64,000 nt of DNA, taken from the NCBI RefSeq assembly GCF_021134715.1, contig NC_060023.1:11222001-11286000 (forward strand), written 5' to 3'. Shown here piece by piece: positions 21,695-32,600 of the stretch (positions are counted from its first letter, which is position 1; every line of letters starts with the position of its first letter). The notes under the pieces are model-generated. The model worked only from the letters and a program-made list of their open reading frames with translations. It made no database searches and was not told the DNA's origin. The translations under genes were made by a program, and so were the position numbers. The DNA comes from Daphnia pulex (lineage: Eukaryota; Arthropoda; Branchiopoda; Diplostraca; Daphniidae).

Positions 21695-23993
21695 ATGCAT
21701 ACAAAAAATGGAAATGTTGAGAAAACTTGCAGCTTGTCCTATGAAGACGAAGAATTTGTCTCTTGTCAAATCTGCTTCCATAACTTCGATGAAAATGAAC
21801 GGATACCAAAACATTTAGGAAAATGCCTCCATTTTTTCTGTATTCTTTGCATTAAGGTATTGAATTCTACCCAAAACTCATTAAACAGTTTTTCACTTAC
21901 CGTTTATAAATTAATGAATTTAGAATCTGGCTGTACGAAATGGAAAAGAAATACTTTGTCCTGTTTGTAGGTCACCTTCAGTATTATCCCCTGGAAACTG
22001 TGAGGAACTGATAACAAATCATGTGGCCTTGCGTCTTTTGAAAGTGGTGAAGGAAGCTCAAACAAAAGCAGAAACAGAATTGTAAGTAAATACATCAAGG
22101 AAGAAGAAATTCAAATGTTTCCTTTTCTGTAGTTTTCTTTTTTTTTCCAGGAAGATACAGAAGTGGTGCTGCGAGTGTAGTTCACCAGCATCCAGCCTTT
22201 GTCTTAAAACTCAGCATCAAGTTCAGGCTTTCAAAGAGTTTTATAATGCTCAGTCTTCATTATTGATGTCAATAGTCAATGAAACCAATTCAGCTGTTGA
22301 TAGCACCCTGGATAATTGTCGTAAAATTCAATCTGCTCACAAAGTCATTCTTGAATGGATTAAATGGCTTCAGTTGGAAATATCTCGAAGAGATGTGTCA
22401 AACAGTGCCACCATTACTCTGATGGAATCTCTAAAATCTGCCGAAGTGTCTCCCATTCCTCGGGAAGAAGATATGCGTGCCACTATTAATCACATCAATA
22501 AGCTTATAGGCTTGTAAACATTTATTTCAAATGCCAATTAAAATATTGATTATTCAAAGTTGCTTTTTAAGATCTAGTGAGAGATCTGAAGAAGTTTGTG
22601 GATCCCAGTTCAGGACTCGTGATCTCGTCCAGGCATACGGTAGCAACGTACTAGCATTCCTTGTTTCGTTCATGAACGATGAAGAGCAACGTAAAGCGAG
22701 CAGCCCCGGATTTGCTTTCGTTTTTAACGGTAACAGCGGTGAAACACTCGAACCATCAAACATTCCTGACAATCTGATGGAAGTCTCCATTGAAATATTC
22801 GAGGATGAAAAACCGACGGAACCACGCCGTGCGTATAAATTTAATCGTTTTATTTATTTAAAAATTCTAATTGTATGACTCGCTCTAGCGTCGTGTTCGA
22901 CTACTCTGCATCTTTCCAAGCGTTCTAATGAGGATCCACAGTCGAATGATTTTGCATTTAAAAGAAGTCGGGAATTACCAAACAAGAAACAGAAAGTTAA
23001 CACCACTCAACAGCCGAATGGAGGTAGAATTGTTCATCCGATTGGAGGAAACATGCAAGATATCGAGCTACTCTTATCAACGCTCAAATCCCCGACTTAT
23101 CATAGAGAAACAGATATGGAAATTGTTGCGTTGTGTATGCACGATATTGAACTCGGTTTAATGCAGACTTTCTTTGAAAAAACGTATGAAGGCCTCCCTG
23201 AGCTGGAGCAACAATGGAATGAAATTAAAAATCAACAGTCCTTGACAAATCGGCAGTTTTCCTCTGCGGGCTCTTTACTATATTCTGCAATGGCACAGAT
23301 TTTGTGCGATAACTCCCATTTCAGGGAAAGTTTCGTCGTTCGTGTGTCCACTGCACTACAGCAATGTCAAAATGACGAGGCAATACTAGAAGATGAGCGA
23401 GAAAAAATTCACAACCAAGAAAATCGACCCGGCCCATCGCGTGTCACCAAGAAAGAATCTCCTAAAACGCTACAAGTTCGAAATAAATTGCGTAAAGTGA
23501 GAAACATTTTCTGATTATTGCAGTTTGATGTTAAAGGCCACAATGAAATTCAAATCTTTTTCTTTCTGAATAGGGACATCAAGCAATGAGCACGCGTTCA
23601 TCAGCGATAAATATTAAGAAAACCGATCCATTGCCATCATCATCTTCCGATGCCTCATTTGAGTCCCGCTTTCCAGGAGTAACACTAACAGGTTTTCAGA
23701 AATTGGTTTTCTTAACGATTGATGTAATTGTAACCAGTAATTATTTAAGTGAGATATTTTAGTAATGCCGTGTTTCATTTTTTAGGACATAAAAGTCGAG
23801 AATGGCGCCATAAAGTCTCAGATATACAACGCAGTGAAAGGCAAAATGACCCAAAAGAATGTCGAGTAAGTCACTAGTATTTTAAATTGCATGGCTACCA
23901 CTTCTCTTAATTTCATCCTTCTTTTAGTACCGCGATAGACTTTCTTACTTCAGAAGCGCTTATTTACAGTACGGTAGACGAAAATCATTTTAA
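21695..23993 (+). CDS. RING-finger protein (candidate E3 ubiquitin ligase, TRIM-like)
   Basis: Eight exons in phase: 21695-21856, 21924-22081, 22151-22513, 22572-22828, 22889-23496, 23574-23691, 23786-23865, 23928-23993; 603 residues. The N-terminal RING follows C-x2-C, C-x-H-x2-C-x2-C, C-x2-C (CQIC, KCLHFFCILC, CPVC, about residues 24-70). A short Cys/His segment (WCCECSSPASSLCLKTQH, about 110-127) resembles a B-box but is incomplete. A helical stretch follows (residues about 135-220), as in the TRIM order RING/B-box/coiled coil. The rest is Ser/Lys-rich with an acidic-hydrophobic block (LPELEQQWNEIK) and no recognised C-terminal domain. I cannot name an ortholog. Ubiquitin ligase activity is inferred from the RING. 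Two apparent stop codons (22514-22516 and after 23691) fall in introns in this model. Confidence 0.82.
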
Positions 23994-25197
23994 AATCAAC
24001 TATTAGCATCGATTTCTTCTTAAAATGTACGATGTTCTGTGCATTGATCGTAGTCATGCCAACAGTTTCCGTAATGTAATGTATTCGATTTGGATAATTG
24101 GATTGCGTTTGTCTAGTTTTTGCTGAGTTATTTCCGTTGTGCATAATGCCATATGAACAGATTCGACACACCAAATAGGTGTCATTTAATTAAAAAAAAG
24201 GCATTTGTTAATGATAACACTTTGCACCAGATGATAACACTTTGCGTCTTAGAAGGCGACAGCTGATGTAAAATTTCCATGACCATTTAATTTCAGTGTA
24301 AATTACTTTGCTAATAGAAAAATGGTTCAAAATCAAATGGAATGATATAGGATTGCTTTTTATTTGCCCCACCCTCAAATCCTTCACATTTTAATCACAC
24401 TAATTATACATACACACAAGGGGGCGTCAACTCCAAAAAAACATTCCATTTTAGATGAGAGTTTTTTGTTGTTTTAGTAAAGATTTCCGCGCTATTCGTT
24501 TAATTGCACAACAAGTCCGAACAAGACAAAGTTGTTTTTTTCTTTTTGTGAAGGTTATTTTCTTTTCTGGATTTTCTTTTGTGTTTTTCCTTTTCTAGTG
24601 GAAAAATAGTTCATTTGCGCTTTGTTTTCCAGATATTTCTTTTATGATACAATAGATTTCTACCCTCGATATACTCTAACCTTACCCTACTTTTCTACCC
24701 TTTTCATTTTATTTTGCAACACACCCGTAGGTGAATTTCTGTGGGAGTGGAAGAGTTGGAGACGATGAAATTTCGGAGGGTGGGCGCGAATCAAATTCAC
24801 CTTTGGTGTTGTTAGTTTGTTACCCAAAGTGACCCAAAGAAATAAATTATTTTTCCCCAAAAATAATTTGTGTTTTTGGGTAAAGTATTCAAAATGACCC
24901 TTTCAATCATAGTACGACAAACAAACTTAAACACTCAGCTCCAGGATCAGATCTCATCTTGATCGACAAACAATTTTTATTTCGTACCGCATCTTGACCG
25001 GAAGTACGTGAAAGCAAGCATGTCCTTCACGAACGAAGGTCGGTGGGAACATTACGTAAAATTGTCAATGCGGTGGTGTAGAGGTGGGGTGAGATCCGTA
25101 CAGTGGTGTAGAGGTTGGGTGAGAACGACACGTGTTGCAACATTATCAAAAAGGTAGAATAGCCGCAAGGCTTAAGAGGAGGGGTGAGAAAAAGTCG
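23994..25197. other. Intergenic
   Basis: AT-rich, no convincing ORF. GATAACACTTTGC is repeated twice near 24210-24240, and a 29-base segment (GTGGTGTAGAGGT...GGGTGAG) is present twice at about 25072-25120, just upstream of the first YYTEAP gene. Confidence 0.5.
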
Positions 25198-25204
25198 TAT
25201 AAAA
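25198..25204 (+). promoter_or_regulatory. TATA box of YYTEAP gene copy 1
   Basis: TATAAAA, followed about 30 bases later by GCAGTCGAG, a plausible initiator. The matching box of copy 2 has the same layout. Confidence 0.7.
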
Positions 25205-25317
25205 GGCGAGAGAAAAGACCACGGAACGCAGTCGAGTGAGCATCTCCGTCACGGCGTGAACTGCTGTGCACTAGTCGTCAACAACTGCCTTCTTCATTGT
25301 ACAATTAATTCGCAAAC

Positions 25318-25830
25318 ATGGGTAAATATTCTGTTTCGTTTCTTAGTTATGAATCATTTCACATTATTCTCTTTGTAAATATCCCAGTACCCTAATTGAA
25401 TATCAATGTTTAAAGTTTGTAATTGTCTAGTTGATTATGGCGTCTTGCTGCCGTTGGGTGTTGTATCGTTGATAGCTGGGTCGACCACCGGTGTGCTGAT
25501 GACTCCTGGGTATGGCGGATATCAAACTGCAACGCCGCCTTAACTACACAAGCAGTTACTACTACGAGCCCCCCAAGTACTACACCACCAAGGCTCCATA
25601 TTATTACACCACAACTCATGCTGTCCTGAGTTACTACACCGAATCTCCGCAGTATTATTCTTCCCCGAGCCACACTACCAAAGAGTCGAGTACTACACTA
25701 AGGCACAGGAGTACTGCACCAACAAGGCGCCGGAGTACTACACAACTATGTATACTGCCCCAGCTTACTACACCGAGGCTCCCAAGTACTACACTACCCA
25801 GGACCGGGGTACTGCTCACCTACATATCAT
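25318..25830 (+). pseudogene. Tyr/Thr-rich repeat gene, copy 1 (frame broken)
   Basis: Exon 1 contributes only ATG G (25318-25321); an intron 25322-25430 follows and exon 2 opens MVDYGVLLPLGVVSLIAGSTT, a likely signal peptide. This frame stops at TAA 25541-25543. The characteristic repeat (YYEPPKYYTTKAP, SYYTESPQYY) continues in another frame from 25545 and switches again near 25690 (EYYTKAQEYC..., YYTEAPKYYTT). Two frame changes therefore separate the signal peptide from the repeats. Intact members would be secreted Tyr-Thr-Pro-rich structural or secretory proteins. The 3' end abuts a second ATCATGGGTAAATATTCTG segment at 25826. It may be a pseudogene, or the repeats may be mis-assembled. 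Confidence 0.6.
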
Positions 25831-25899
25831 GGGTAAATATTCTGTTGCATGGAGTTTAAATATGCCAATTATTGATTATCTAAATTATATATTCTAGAC
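25826..25899 (+). pseudogene. Relic of a third copy of the YYTEAP exon 1/intron
   Basis: ATCATGGGTAAATATTCTGT, identical to the exon 1/donor of copy 2, is followed by shortened intron-like sequence ending TATTCTAG directly before the TATA box of copy 2. It looks like an unequal-exchange junction. Confidence 0.6.
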
Positions 25900-25900
25900 G

Positions 25901-25935
25901 TATAAAAGGAGAGAAAAGGCAATAGAAATCAGTCG
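25901..25935 (+). promoter_or_regulatory. TATA box and initiator of YYTEAP gene copy 2
   Basis: TATAAAA at 25901-25907 with TCAGTCG at 25929-25935, the spacing expected of an arthropod TATA/Inr promoter. Confidence 0.7.
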
Positions 25936-26042
25936 ATTGGTCATCTCATCTCCGACACGGCAACAACTGCAGTGAGTGCACTGCAGACTATTCGTCATCA
26001 ACTCTTCAACTGCATTCTTCATCGTACTATCAGTTCACAATC

Positions 26043-26939
26043 ATGGGTAAATATTCTGTTTTTTATATGAAGTTTTGCATCAATTTCTTTTGTTTTTCTG
26101 TTTGTTAATATGCCAGTAATTGTCGAATAATAATAATGCTAAAATAATTTACTGTCTAGTTAACTATGGCGTTGTGCTGCTGTTACATGTCATCGTTTAT
26201 GGTTGGATCGACGGGTATGACGATTTCTCCTGGGTATGACGAGCATCAACAAAAACATGCGCAACAACCTGTAACTACACAGAGGCCCCCAGGTACTACA
26301 CCACCAGGGCTCCAGAAGATTACACCACAATTTATGCAGCCCCGAGCTTCTACGCTGAATGCCCGCAGTATTATTCTTCCCCTAGCTACCAACGAGTTAA
26401 GCACTACACCGAGGCTCCGAATTATTACACCATGAAGGCACCGGAGTACCACAACTACGTATGCTGCGCCAGCTTACAATACCTAGGCTCCCAACTAACA
26501 TCTGCTCCCAGCTACTACACCGAGGCTCCAGCTACTACACCGAGGCTCCAGCTACTACACCGAGGCTCCAGCTACTACACCGAGGCTCCAGCTACTACAC
26601 CGAGGCTCCAGCTACTACACCGAGGCTCCAGCTACTACACCGAGGCTCCAGCTACTACACCGAGGCTCCAGCTACTACACCGAGGCTCCAGCTACTACAC
26701 CGAGGCTCCAGCTACTACACCGAGGCTCCAGCTACTCAACCACGACTGATGCGGTCAAGTATTACGTAGCCACAACTTTCTACTCAACCGCTGCCTACGC
26801 TGCCCCTTCGTATTACGTTAAACCGAAATACTGCACCGAAGCTCCAGTTTACTACACCATAACCTACGCTATACCCAGCTACTACACCGAATCTCCGAAG
26901 TATTACTCTACCCATAGTAACTACACCACCACAGCATAA
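26043..26939 (+). pseudogene. Tyr/Thr-rich repeat gene, copy 2 (frame broken)
   Basis: Exon 1 is ATG G (26043-26046); the intron ends at 26159 and exon 2 begins MVNYGVVLLLHVIVYGW. A TGA at 26237-26239 interrupts the frame. Beyond it the same frame encodes YTEAPRYYTTRAP-like repeats up to a 220-base array of eleven 20-base units (26511-26730). Because 220 is not divisible by three, the Tyr-rich frame after the array (YSTTTDAVKYYV..., SYYTESPKYYS), which ends at TAA 26937-26939, is shifted relative to the one before. Compared with copy 1, the signal-peptide region also has small indels. A candidate poly(A) signal is at 27097. As read it cannot make one complete protein; mis-assembly of the array cannot be excluded. 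Confidence 0.6.
26511..26730 (+). repeat. Perfect 20-base tandem array, 11 copies
   Basis: Eleven identical copies of GCTACTACACCGAGGCTCCA. Reading it in any one frame cycles through YYTEAP, TTPRLQ and LLHRGS every three units. Confidence 0.97.
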
Positions 26940-27096
26940 GTCACCTGAATATTCTACCAAGACCTACGCGTCTCCAGATTGCTAGAAGGAGGCTTCTAAA
27001 TACCAGGGCTGAAATTGCGAATATGTTTTATGTACAGATTTTCTGCCATATAATAATAGTTAGTCACTGGAAATTGTTGTTGTTCTTCAGTGAGAA

Positions 27097-27102
27097 AATA
27101 AA
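27097..27102 (+). terminator. Poly(A) signal AATAAA of YYTEAP copy 2
   Basis: AATAAA 158 bases after the stop codon, followed by a T-rich stretch. Confidence 0.5.
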
Positions 27103-27460
27103 TTTTTTCATCTGAGTAATCATTTTGTACGACTTCTCTTACGACGTTTTCTGTTTTTTTGTTGGATCTTTCCTATTTCGAATGTAGGGACTATTTCTCT
27201 AGTCGCTGTGCAAAAGGACATATTCTAGTATTTTGACGAATTGAATGAAGAATTAAGTCTGGTTTTTCATAGAATTTTATTTAGAGAGTCTTGAGCTGAT
27301 CAGTCGCATGCGTAAGAAAACTTAAATAAAACTTCAAAACTGTAATTACTAAGACACAATGAACAAAAGCTTGAAAGGAATTGCATTATTATCCCACCTC
27401 CACCCACAATTCCACCACATTTTACAGTCACATATACATACATGCATACACTTAAGTTAA
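27103..27460. other. Intergenic between the YYTEAP gene and the MITE
   Basis: No gene recognised; AT-rich sequence ending in the TTAA that flanks the next element. Confidence 0.5.
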
Positions 27461-27723
27461 CCCGTTGGCTGCCACGCCATACAACCCGTAGGTTGCACTC
27501 TACTACTCTACGCGCCATGTCTGAAGGATCCATGACCAAGTGGGACTTGCCATTGCTGACAAGTCCGTGCTGAAAAGGGGGGGACTTAGGTGCATTGCCT
27601 TTTTACAGGCTTGCCTTGCGGCAAAGTTTGGGCTTGGCGACTCCCCGACCCCGCGGCTTGTAAACCACGAGACCGAACAGCGCGGCCCGTGCAGTGGAGA
27701 ACAAAGGTGTGGCAGCCAACGGG
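27461..27723. mobile_element. TTAA-flanked MITE (piggyBac-type)
   Basis: A 263-base element bounded by TTAA on both sides (27457-27460 and 27724-27727). Its ends are perfect inverted repeats of 15 bases, CCCGTTGGCTGCCAC, continuing imperfectly for a few more. TTAA duplication with ends starting CCC is the signature of piggyBac superfamily transposons. It has no coding capacity, so it is non-autonomous. The interior is GC-rich, unlike its flanks. Confidence 0.85.
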
Positions 27724-28065
27724 TTAACTAACACAAACACAAACACAATAATACCAACAATACGATGATCCACGTTGATGACGAGTCTCGGTGTCGGTCG
27801 CGATTCCACCGAGTTTCGTTCGCACCAGGAGCAGGGGCAACATCCGACGGAGATCGGTGACGATTGTTAAAGATGAGAAAATCCATCTTCTCGACGTCTC
27901 CTCTGCATTACCTGAATAAAGACAAAAGAATTCTTATTAAGTGACATGCCAATAAAAGTTACATAATACATATAGGCACATTGAACTGGTTTTTTAGCTC
28001 AAAGATTTAAAAATGCAATTTTTTTAACTTAAAATCAAGCTTGCAATATTGAGAACTACACACAA

Positions 28066-28453
28066 AACAAAGCTCACTTGCTAGTCTAAAAAAAAATTCC
28101 GGAAGTAGACCGGAAGTAACCACAGCGCCTCAACCATTGAGCTGTCATCAAATTAAACCACATATTCGTGATCTCCATGAAATTTGGGGTCGATTAGATG
28201 TGATTTAAACGAAATCCAAAATTTGGCCAAAATCGAGAATTTTCCTGAACTATAGTTCAGGAAAATTTTCGAAACCGGAAGTACGAAAACGTAAAAAATA
28301 TAACATGAACTTTACTACAAATTTTACGAGGATCACGAATATGTGGTTCTTTTGCTCCTCAAATAAATATTTACTGAACTACAGACTGAAATGAGCAAAC
28401 CGGAAGTAGAAAAAAAAAGCAAAATATCGAAAATTTAACAAGTGAGCTTTGTT
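28066..28453. mobile_element. MITE with 15-base terminal inverted repeats and four CCGGAAGT motifs
   Basis: Ends are AACAAAGCTCACTTG (28066-28080) and its perfect reverse complement (28439-28453). Inner inverted segments CCACATATTCGTGATC/GATCACGAATATGTGG and a central TCCTGAACTATAGTTCAGGA palindrome let the whole 388 bases fold back. CCGGAAGT occurs at 28099, 28110, 28275 and 28400, all on the plus strand. No ORF. The superfamily is not clear. Confidence 0.8.
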
Positions 28454-28714
28454 GCTGGCATAGTAATCGTCAGTTATCACTAAATATTTCAACAAAATAA
28501 CTGCCAATAAATGTTTAAAGAGATGTTGAAAGTAACTGAAACTGACTGTTTTGACAGCTGCAAATGATCAAAAAGCCATCTAGCGGTAAATAAAGAAACT
28601 TCCAAGTAAAAGTTCGTTGGCGCGTAAAATGACCTGATTTTGGAAACTATTACACAGCTAACGCAACTAGATTATTGATAGATAACCTACGAAAATAAGT
28701 CAATTGTTGGGTAC

Positions 28715-29720
28715 CTGGGCATAATCCCGTGGCGAGTGACTGCAGGTGTGTAACAACGGACGGAATCGAACATGAAATGGTCCAGAAACTCGCCAATTCG
28801 CCAGTGAAGTACAACAAATTGTGTTTAGAAGCAGTGAAGCTAGATGAGCGTGCGTCGCGAAGATAAGGATGTTGGTGGAAGTCCCTCTTCCGTCATGGAC
28901 AAAAGTCAGCATTGGCACAAGAATCTCCTTGTCAGGACCACACGATTCCATAAAGAAACTGCGTGCTCTGTAAAAACAAATGTTTTACATTAATGAAAAT
29001 ATAACAATGAATAAAGCATATCAATCTTTACCTTTTCTAGGAAATACACTGAAATGTTCATGATAAGAACAGGAAGAGAGAAGAAACCGTAAAAATGGAA
29101 TTCACAGCAACCAACAGCATAACTCCACATGATGAGATAAACTTCCTGATGCTAAAGAAAGTGTCATGAAGTATTGCAGTAGCGCGATGATGGGTGGAAT
29201 TGTTGCTTACCTTTATCATATGGGTGATGAATTTAGTAAGGCATTTGACTTTCATCAAGCAGATCTGGTACATGAACATACATGGCAGGTCTCACTTCAC
29301 ACTCTTCATGTCTCTGAAACTCTAAGTGGAAATGGGACAAGGAAATTCTCTGCGTTATTTACAAATTTACACAAATTTACCTATGAGAAATAAAACTCTA
29401 CCTATCCTTCAGCTGGGTGGCCTTCTAAACAGAAGTAGAAAAGCCATAACAAAAAACATACTGTTGCAGGGTACGCTACCAAAATTGCGAGATTCAGAAA
29501 AGATCCTATGGTTCATGAGCAAGAATACCAATGTTATATGAAAATCTGAAATGTAATGGTCTGGTAGCAGTAATGGGGAAATACCTTATCTCGGCACATT
29601 TGTATTCCACTTCATGTTGACTTCAACCATGAGTTTTTGGCTTTTGACAGCATGAGGATCTAATGGATGGAAATTGACTGAGCGATAAGTCAACCTGTTG
29701 GAATGACTGACAGTATGCAT
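28715..29720 (-). ncRNA. Spliced transcription unit without a long ORF
   Basis: Four segments on the minus strand are bounded by good splice sites: 29720-29585 (AAATTCTAG/ATG... ATAAG/GTATTT), 29313-29211 (TTTCAG/AGA...AAAG/GTAAGC), 29151-29032 (CTTTAG/CAT...AAAAG/GTAAAG), 28967-28715 (TTTACAG/AGC...CCCAG/GTACCC). A further piece may start at 27911. Segments have partly coding-like stretches (RSVNFHPLDPHAVKSQKLM; HQEVYLIMWSYAVGC), but stop codons fall just before or at each junction. It may be a long non-coding RNA or a decayed gene. I do not recognise any protein. Confidence 0.35.
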
Positions 29721-31429
29721 CTAGAATTTGAAGAAATAAGTTGGTAAAGTATAAAAATAAGGAAACTAGGTCAAGATAAACCTACATATGATCCGAAGTT
29801 CAATTTGGTATTTTAAATCACAGGAATATAAGTATTAATTAGCAACACAATTTGTTTCGCAATGTTTTCCTCGTTTCACGACGTCAGAACAACATAGGCG
29901 ACACTGGCGACATCTAGTAATGAGTTTTGAATCTTAAGTTTGTCACATTGTCAGTCAGTCACAGACAGACATGACATTACACATTACACGTCGTCATAAG
30001 TTACTTAAATAAGTTTAACAGCGGAGATCGGATAACAAGTCAACTGTTTTTAAGTAATAGATAAAACAATCGTTAGCTAATGATTCTTACTGCATTCTTG
30101 ACTAAATGTTTTCAGGTAATTTCAGCTGAAGTTTTCATGTAGGCCTACCTGGCCAACTAGGTGCTCGTGACAATAGAAATGAAATGGTGTAATCAATAAT
30201 GCATGCCCACAACCTTATGTCTTCTGAAGCAAAATAATTTCTGTTGCAAGGTAGTTATTTTACCAAAATTATTTTTATTTGCTGTGTTCTTTAAGGCAAT
30301 AATGTTCACATTAACTTTTCTCTTTCAAGTTGTAAATTTTCAAGATATTGATGCCTTCGCCAGAGTCGATTCTTTGTTGCTATCAGTTTTGCAGACAACA
30401 GCAAGAAAATGCTGCTACTCAAGATTTTATGGTGACCAAAACTTTGTTCTAATTTAGGACAATGTAAGGTTGATTGTTGATAGATTTGAGGTATTTCTTT
30501 CTGTCACTACAATATGTTTTGAAAATTATATCTAAATTTACTCTCCTTTCAGGGTTATCCCTCTTTGCCACTGTTATAGTTGTTTGGAAACTGACAAGAG
30601 ATTGCTGGAATTGAAGACTGATAATTTGTGTAGATTTAGATGAATTAAAAGTGCATACCTGGGCTCCCTTCTTTTCTGTGGCCCCGTTTCCCTAACTAAC
30701 CACTAACCAACGCCCGCCGGTGGTCACTCACCCGCTGTGATAACCAGGAGGAGGGGAGGGGTCTGGTCGAACGGTGACTTGGAAGGGCGCATGATCTTAT
30801 GAAAGCTTTTGGAGGGTCATGAGTCTAACCCGGAAGCCTACTATGACTATATCTTTCCAGTAAAACTGGCCTCGTACTTCTCTCTTCTTCACTGGCCAGG
30901 TAATCTCCGTGGTCGTAGTTAGTCAAGGCAGTGGTACCTCCCGTCTTGATTAATTCTACTTGCAAGTTGGGAAGTTGGCAAAGTATAGTAAATTACAGAT
31001 ACGGAAAATAAGTAATAAGTACCTACAGGATTTATAAGAAATTGTTTGTAGTAGTTACGCAATGATTGTAATTTTACTAGAGTTCTTTGATCAATCTATA
31101 TTTACCGAATAAAATTAATATTTTTTGTTATTTAACATTTAATAGGATTGATTGTGTATGCATTTACTACGATAATTATCATTCTTTAAATAAATAATTT
31201 TTGATTAAAAAATAATTTTACAATATTTCTACATCATAATATTTACCAACTTGATTTCCATTCAAATTCTGTTTCATACAGTAAGCTCTTTAATCAACTT
31301 ATCAAAATCAACAACGAAGTGGCACTTGGCTCTTGCTAGAAAATGTAAAATATCAAAATTTTTCTCATACAATTGCATAATGACAGAACACACTTCTTGA
31401 TAAAAATAAACAAAAATGGAAAATGACCA
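29721..31429. other. Intergenic, with a GC-rich island
   Basis: Mostly AT-rich. A plus-strand open stretch at 30333-30457 follows a possible acceptor (CTTTCAAG) and looks mildly coding, but cannot be assigned. 30655-30960 is conspicuously GC-rich against its surroundings and could be an RNA gene or promoter; it matches no RNA I recognise. Confidence 0.4.
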
Positions 31430-32600
31430 GCAATGTGAATACTGTTTTGTTCAAGTACTCCTTAAACCAGGCAGAAAACATCAGCATTCAGCACATTGGA
31501 CTGCAACAACCGTAGGCAATTTTAGGCATACCTCAAACACCAACCAACAGTTGGAAAACCTATGAAATAAAATGAGATATTAAGTAAAAACTGTTGCACA
31601 TGTGCAAGAAAGACAACAGTTTTTCACAACTTAATCACTTAGCAATTCAAAAAGTTCAGCATTGGACAGAAACAGCAAACAGCTTTGATGTAACCTGTCT
31701 GAGATATCCTGTAAAAGAAAATGATTATACTCTCATCAAGATTGTGTAAAACTAATGTAAAATTAAAATTTTACTGAATCAAGAACAGTTTATCACCAAA
31801 ATGAATTAAATCAGTTTTAGAAGTTTAGCAAGCATTAATTACACAAGTAAATATAAGAATCCAAACTTTGAGCTTACTGAAAAACAATGATATTAAAGTA
31901 TTAAAGGTTTGTGGAGAAGAACGATGGCACATTCCTCGATTACTGGTTAAATGTGACCACATGCTGATGGCTTAACTTGATTTCATAAAACAGAAGACTC
32001 TAGTTTTGTTCCAAGTACTCTTTAAACCAGGTAACAGGCAGGAGGCAGCATCAGCACATTGAAGTGCCACACCATAGGCAAATTAAGGCATAGCTAAAAT
32101 ATCAGACAACAGAAAACCTGTAAAAAAGGAGAAAAACAATAAGCAAGTTTTTTAAGAATGTGATAGAATGATAGCAACTATTCCCTACTTGTGCAGTTAG
32201 CAAGCAGCAAAAAAAATGTTGTGCATTGGATGGGAACAGCAAACAGCTTCAACTTTAGCCTTCTGACATAGCCTATGAAAGAAAAAACCATTTAGTCAGG
32301 CATACATAAAAGATAAAAGCTGCAGCGAAATCAGATTCAGTTGGCAGAATTATATAAAACTTAAGTAAAGTTTTAATGAATCAAGAACAACAAGCGATTT
32401 AATGTTACAAACAATTAATTAAATCAGTTTGATATTTAATGTCTACTTTATTAGTCGTACTTCCAGAGTAAATCTAATAATCCAAACTGGAGAGCACAGA
32501 GAAGACCATTGACATGAAAGAATTACAGGTTAAAATTGAAATTATACCAACCAAGTGCCTTCGATCACTAGCTCTGAATGTGATCACGTTCTGAATTTAT
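31430..32600. repeat. Diverged tandem duplication, unit about 560 bases
   Basis: Copy A (about 31430-31985) and copy B (about 31990-32600) share ordered blocks: GTACTCCTTAAACCAGG/GTACTCTTTAAACCAGG, AAACAGCAAACAGCTT/GAACAGCAAACAGCTT, TGAATCAAGAACA and AATTAAATCAGTTT. Between the blocks they have diverged. No ORF in either copy. Confidence 0.8.

Noticed and set aside
21904-22098. Minus-strand ORF opposite RING exon 2
   Set aside because: Shadow of the real plus-strand exon, which carries the CPVC zinc ligands.
30655-30960. Possible snRNA/snoRNA (TGACTATATCTTTCCAG resembles the start of U3; ATTACCTGGCC resembles U1)
   Set aside because: Only short matches; the remaining conserved boxes of U1 or U3 are absent.
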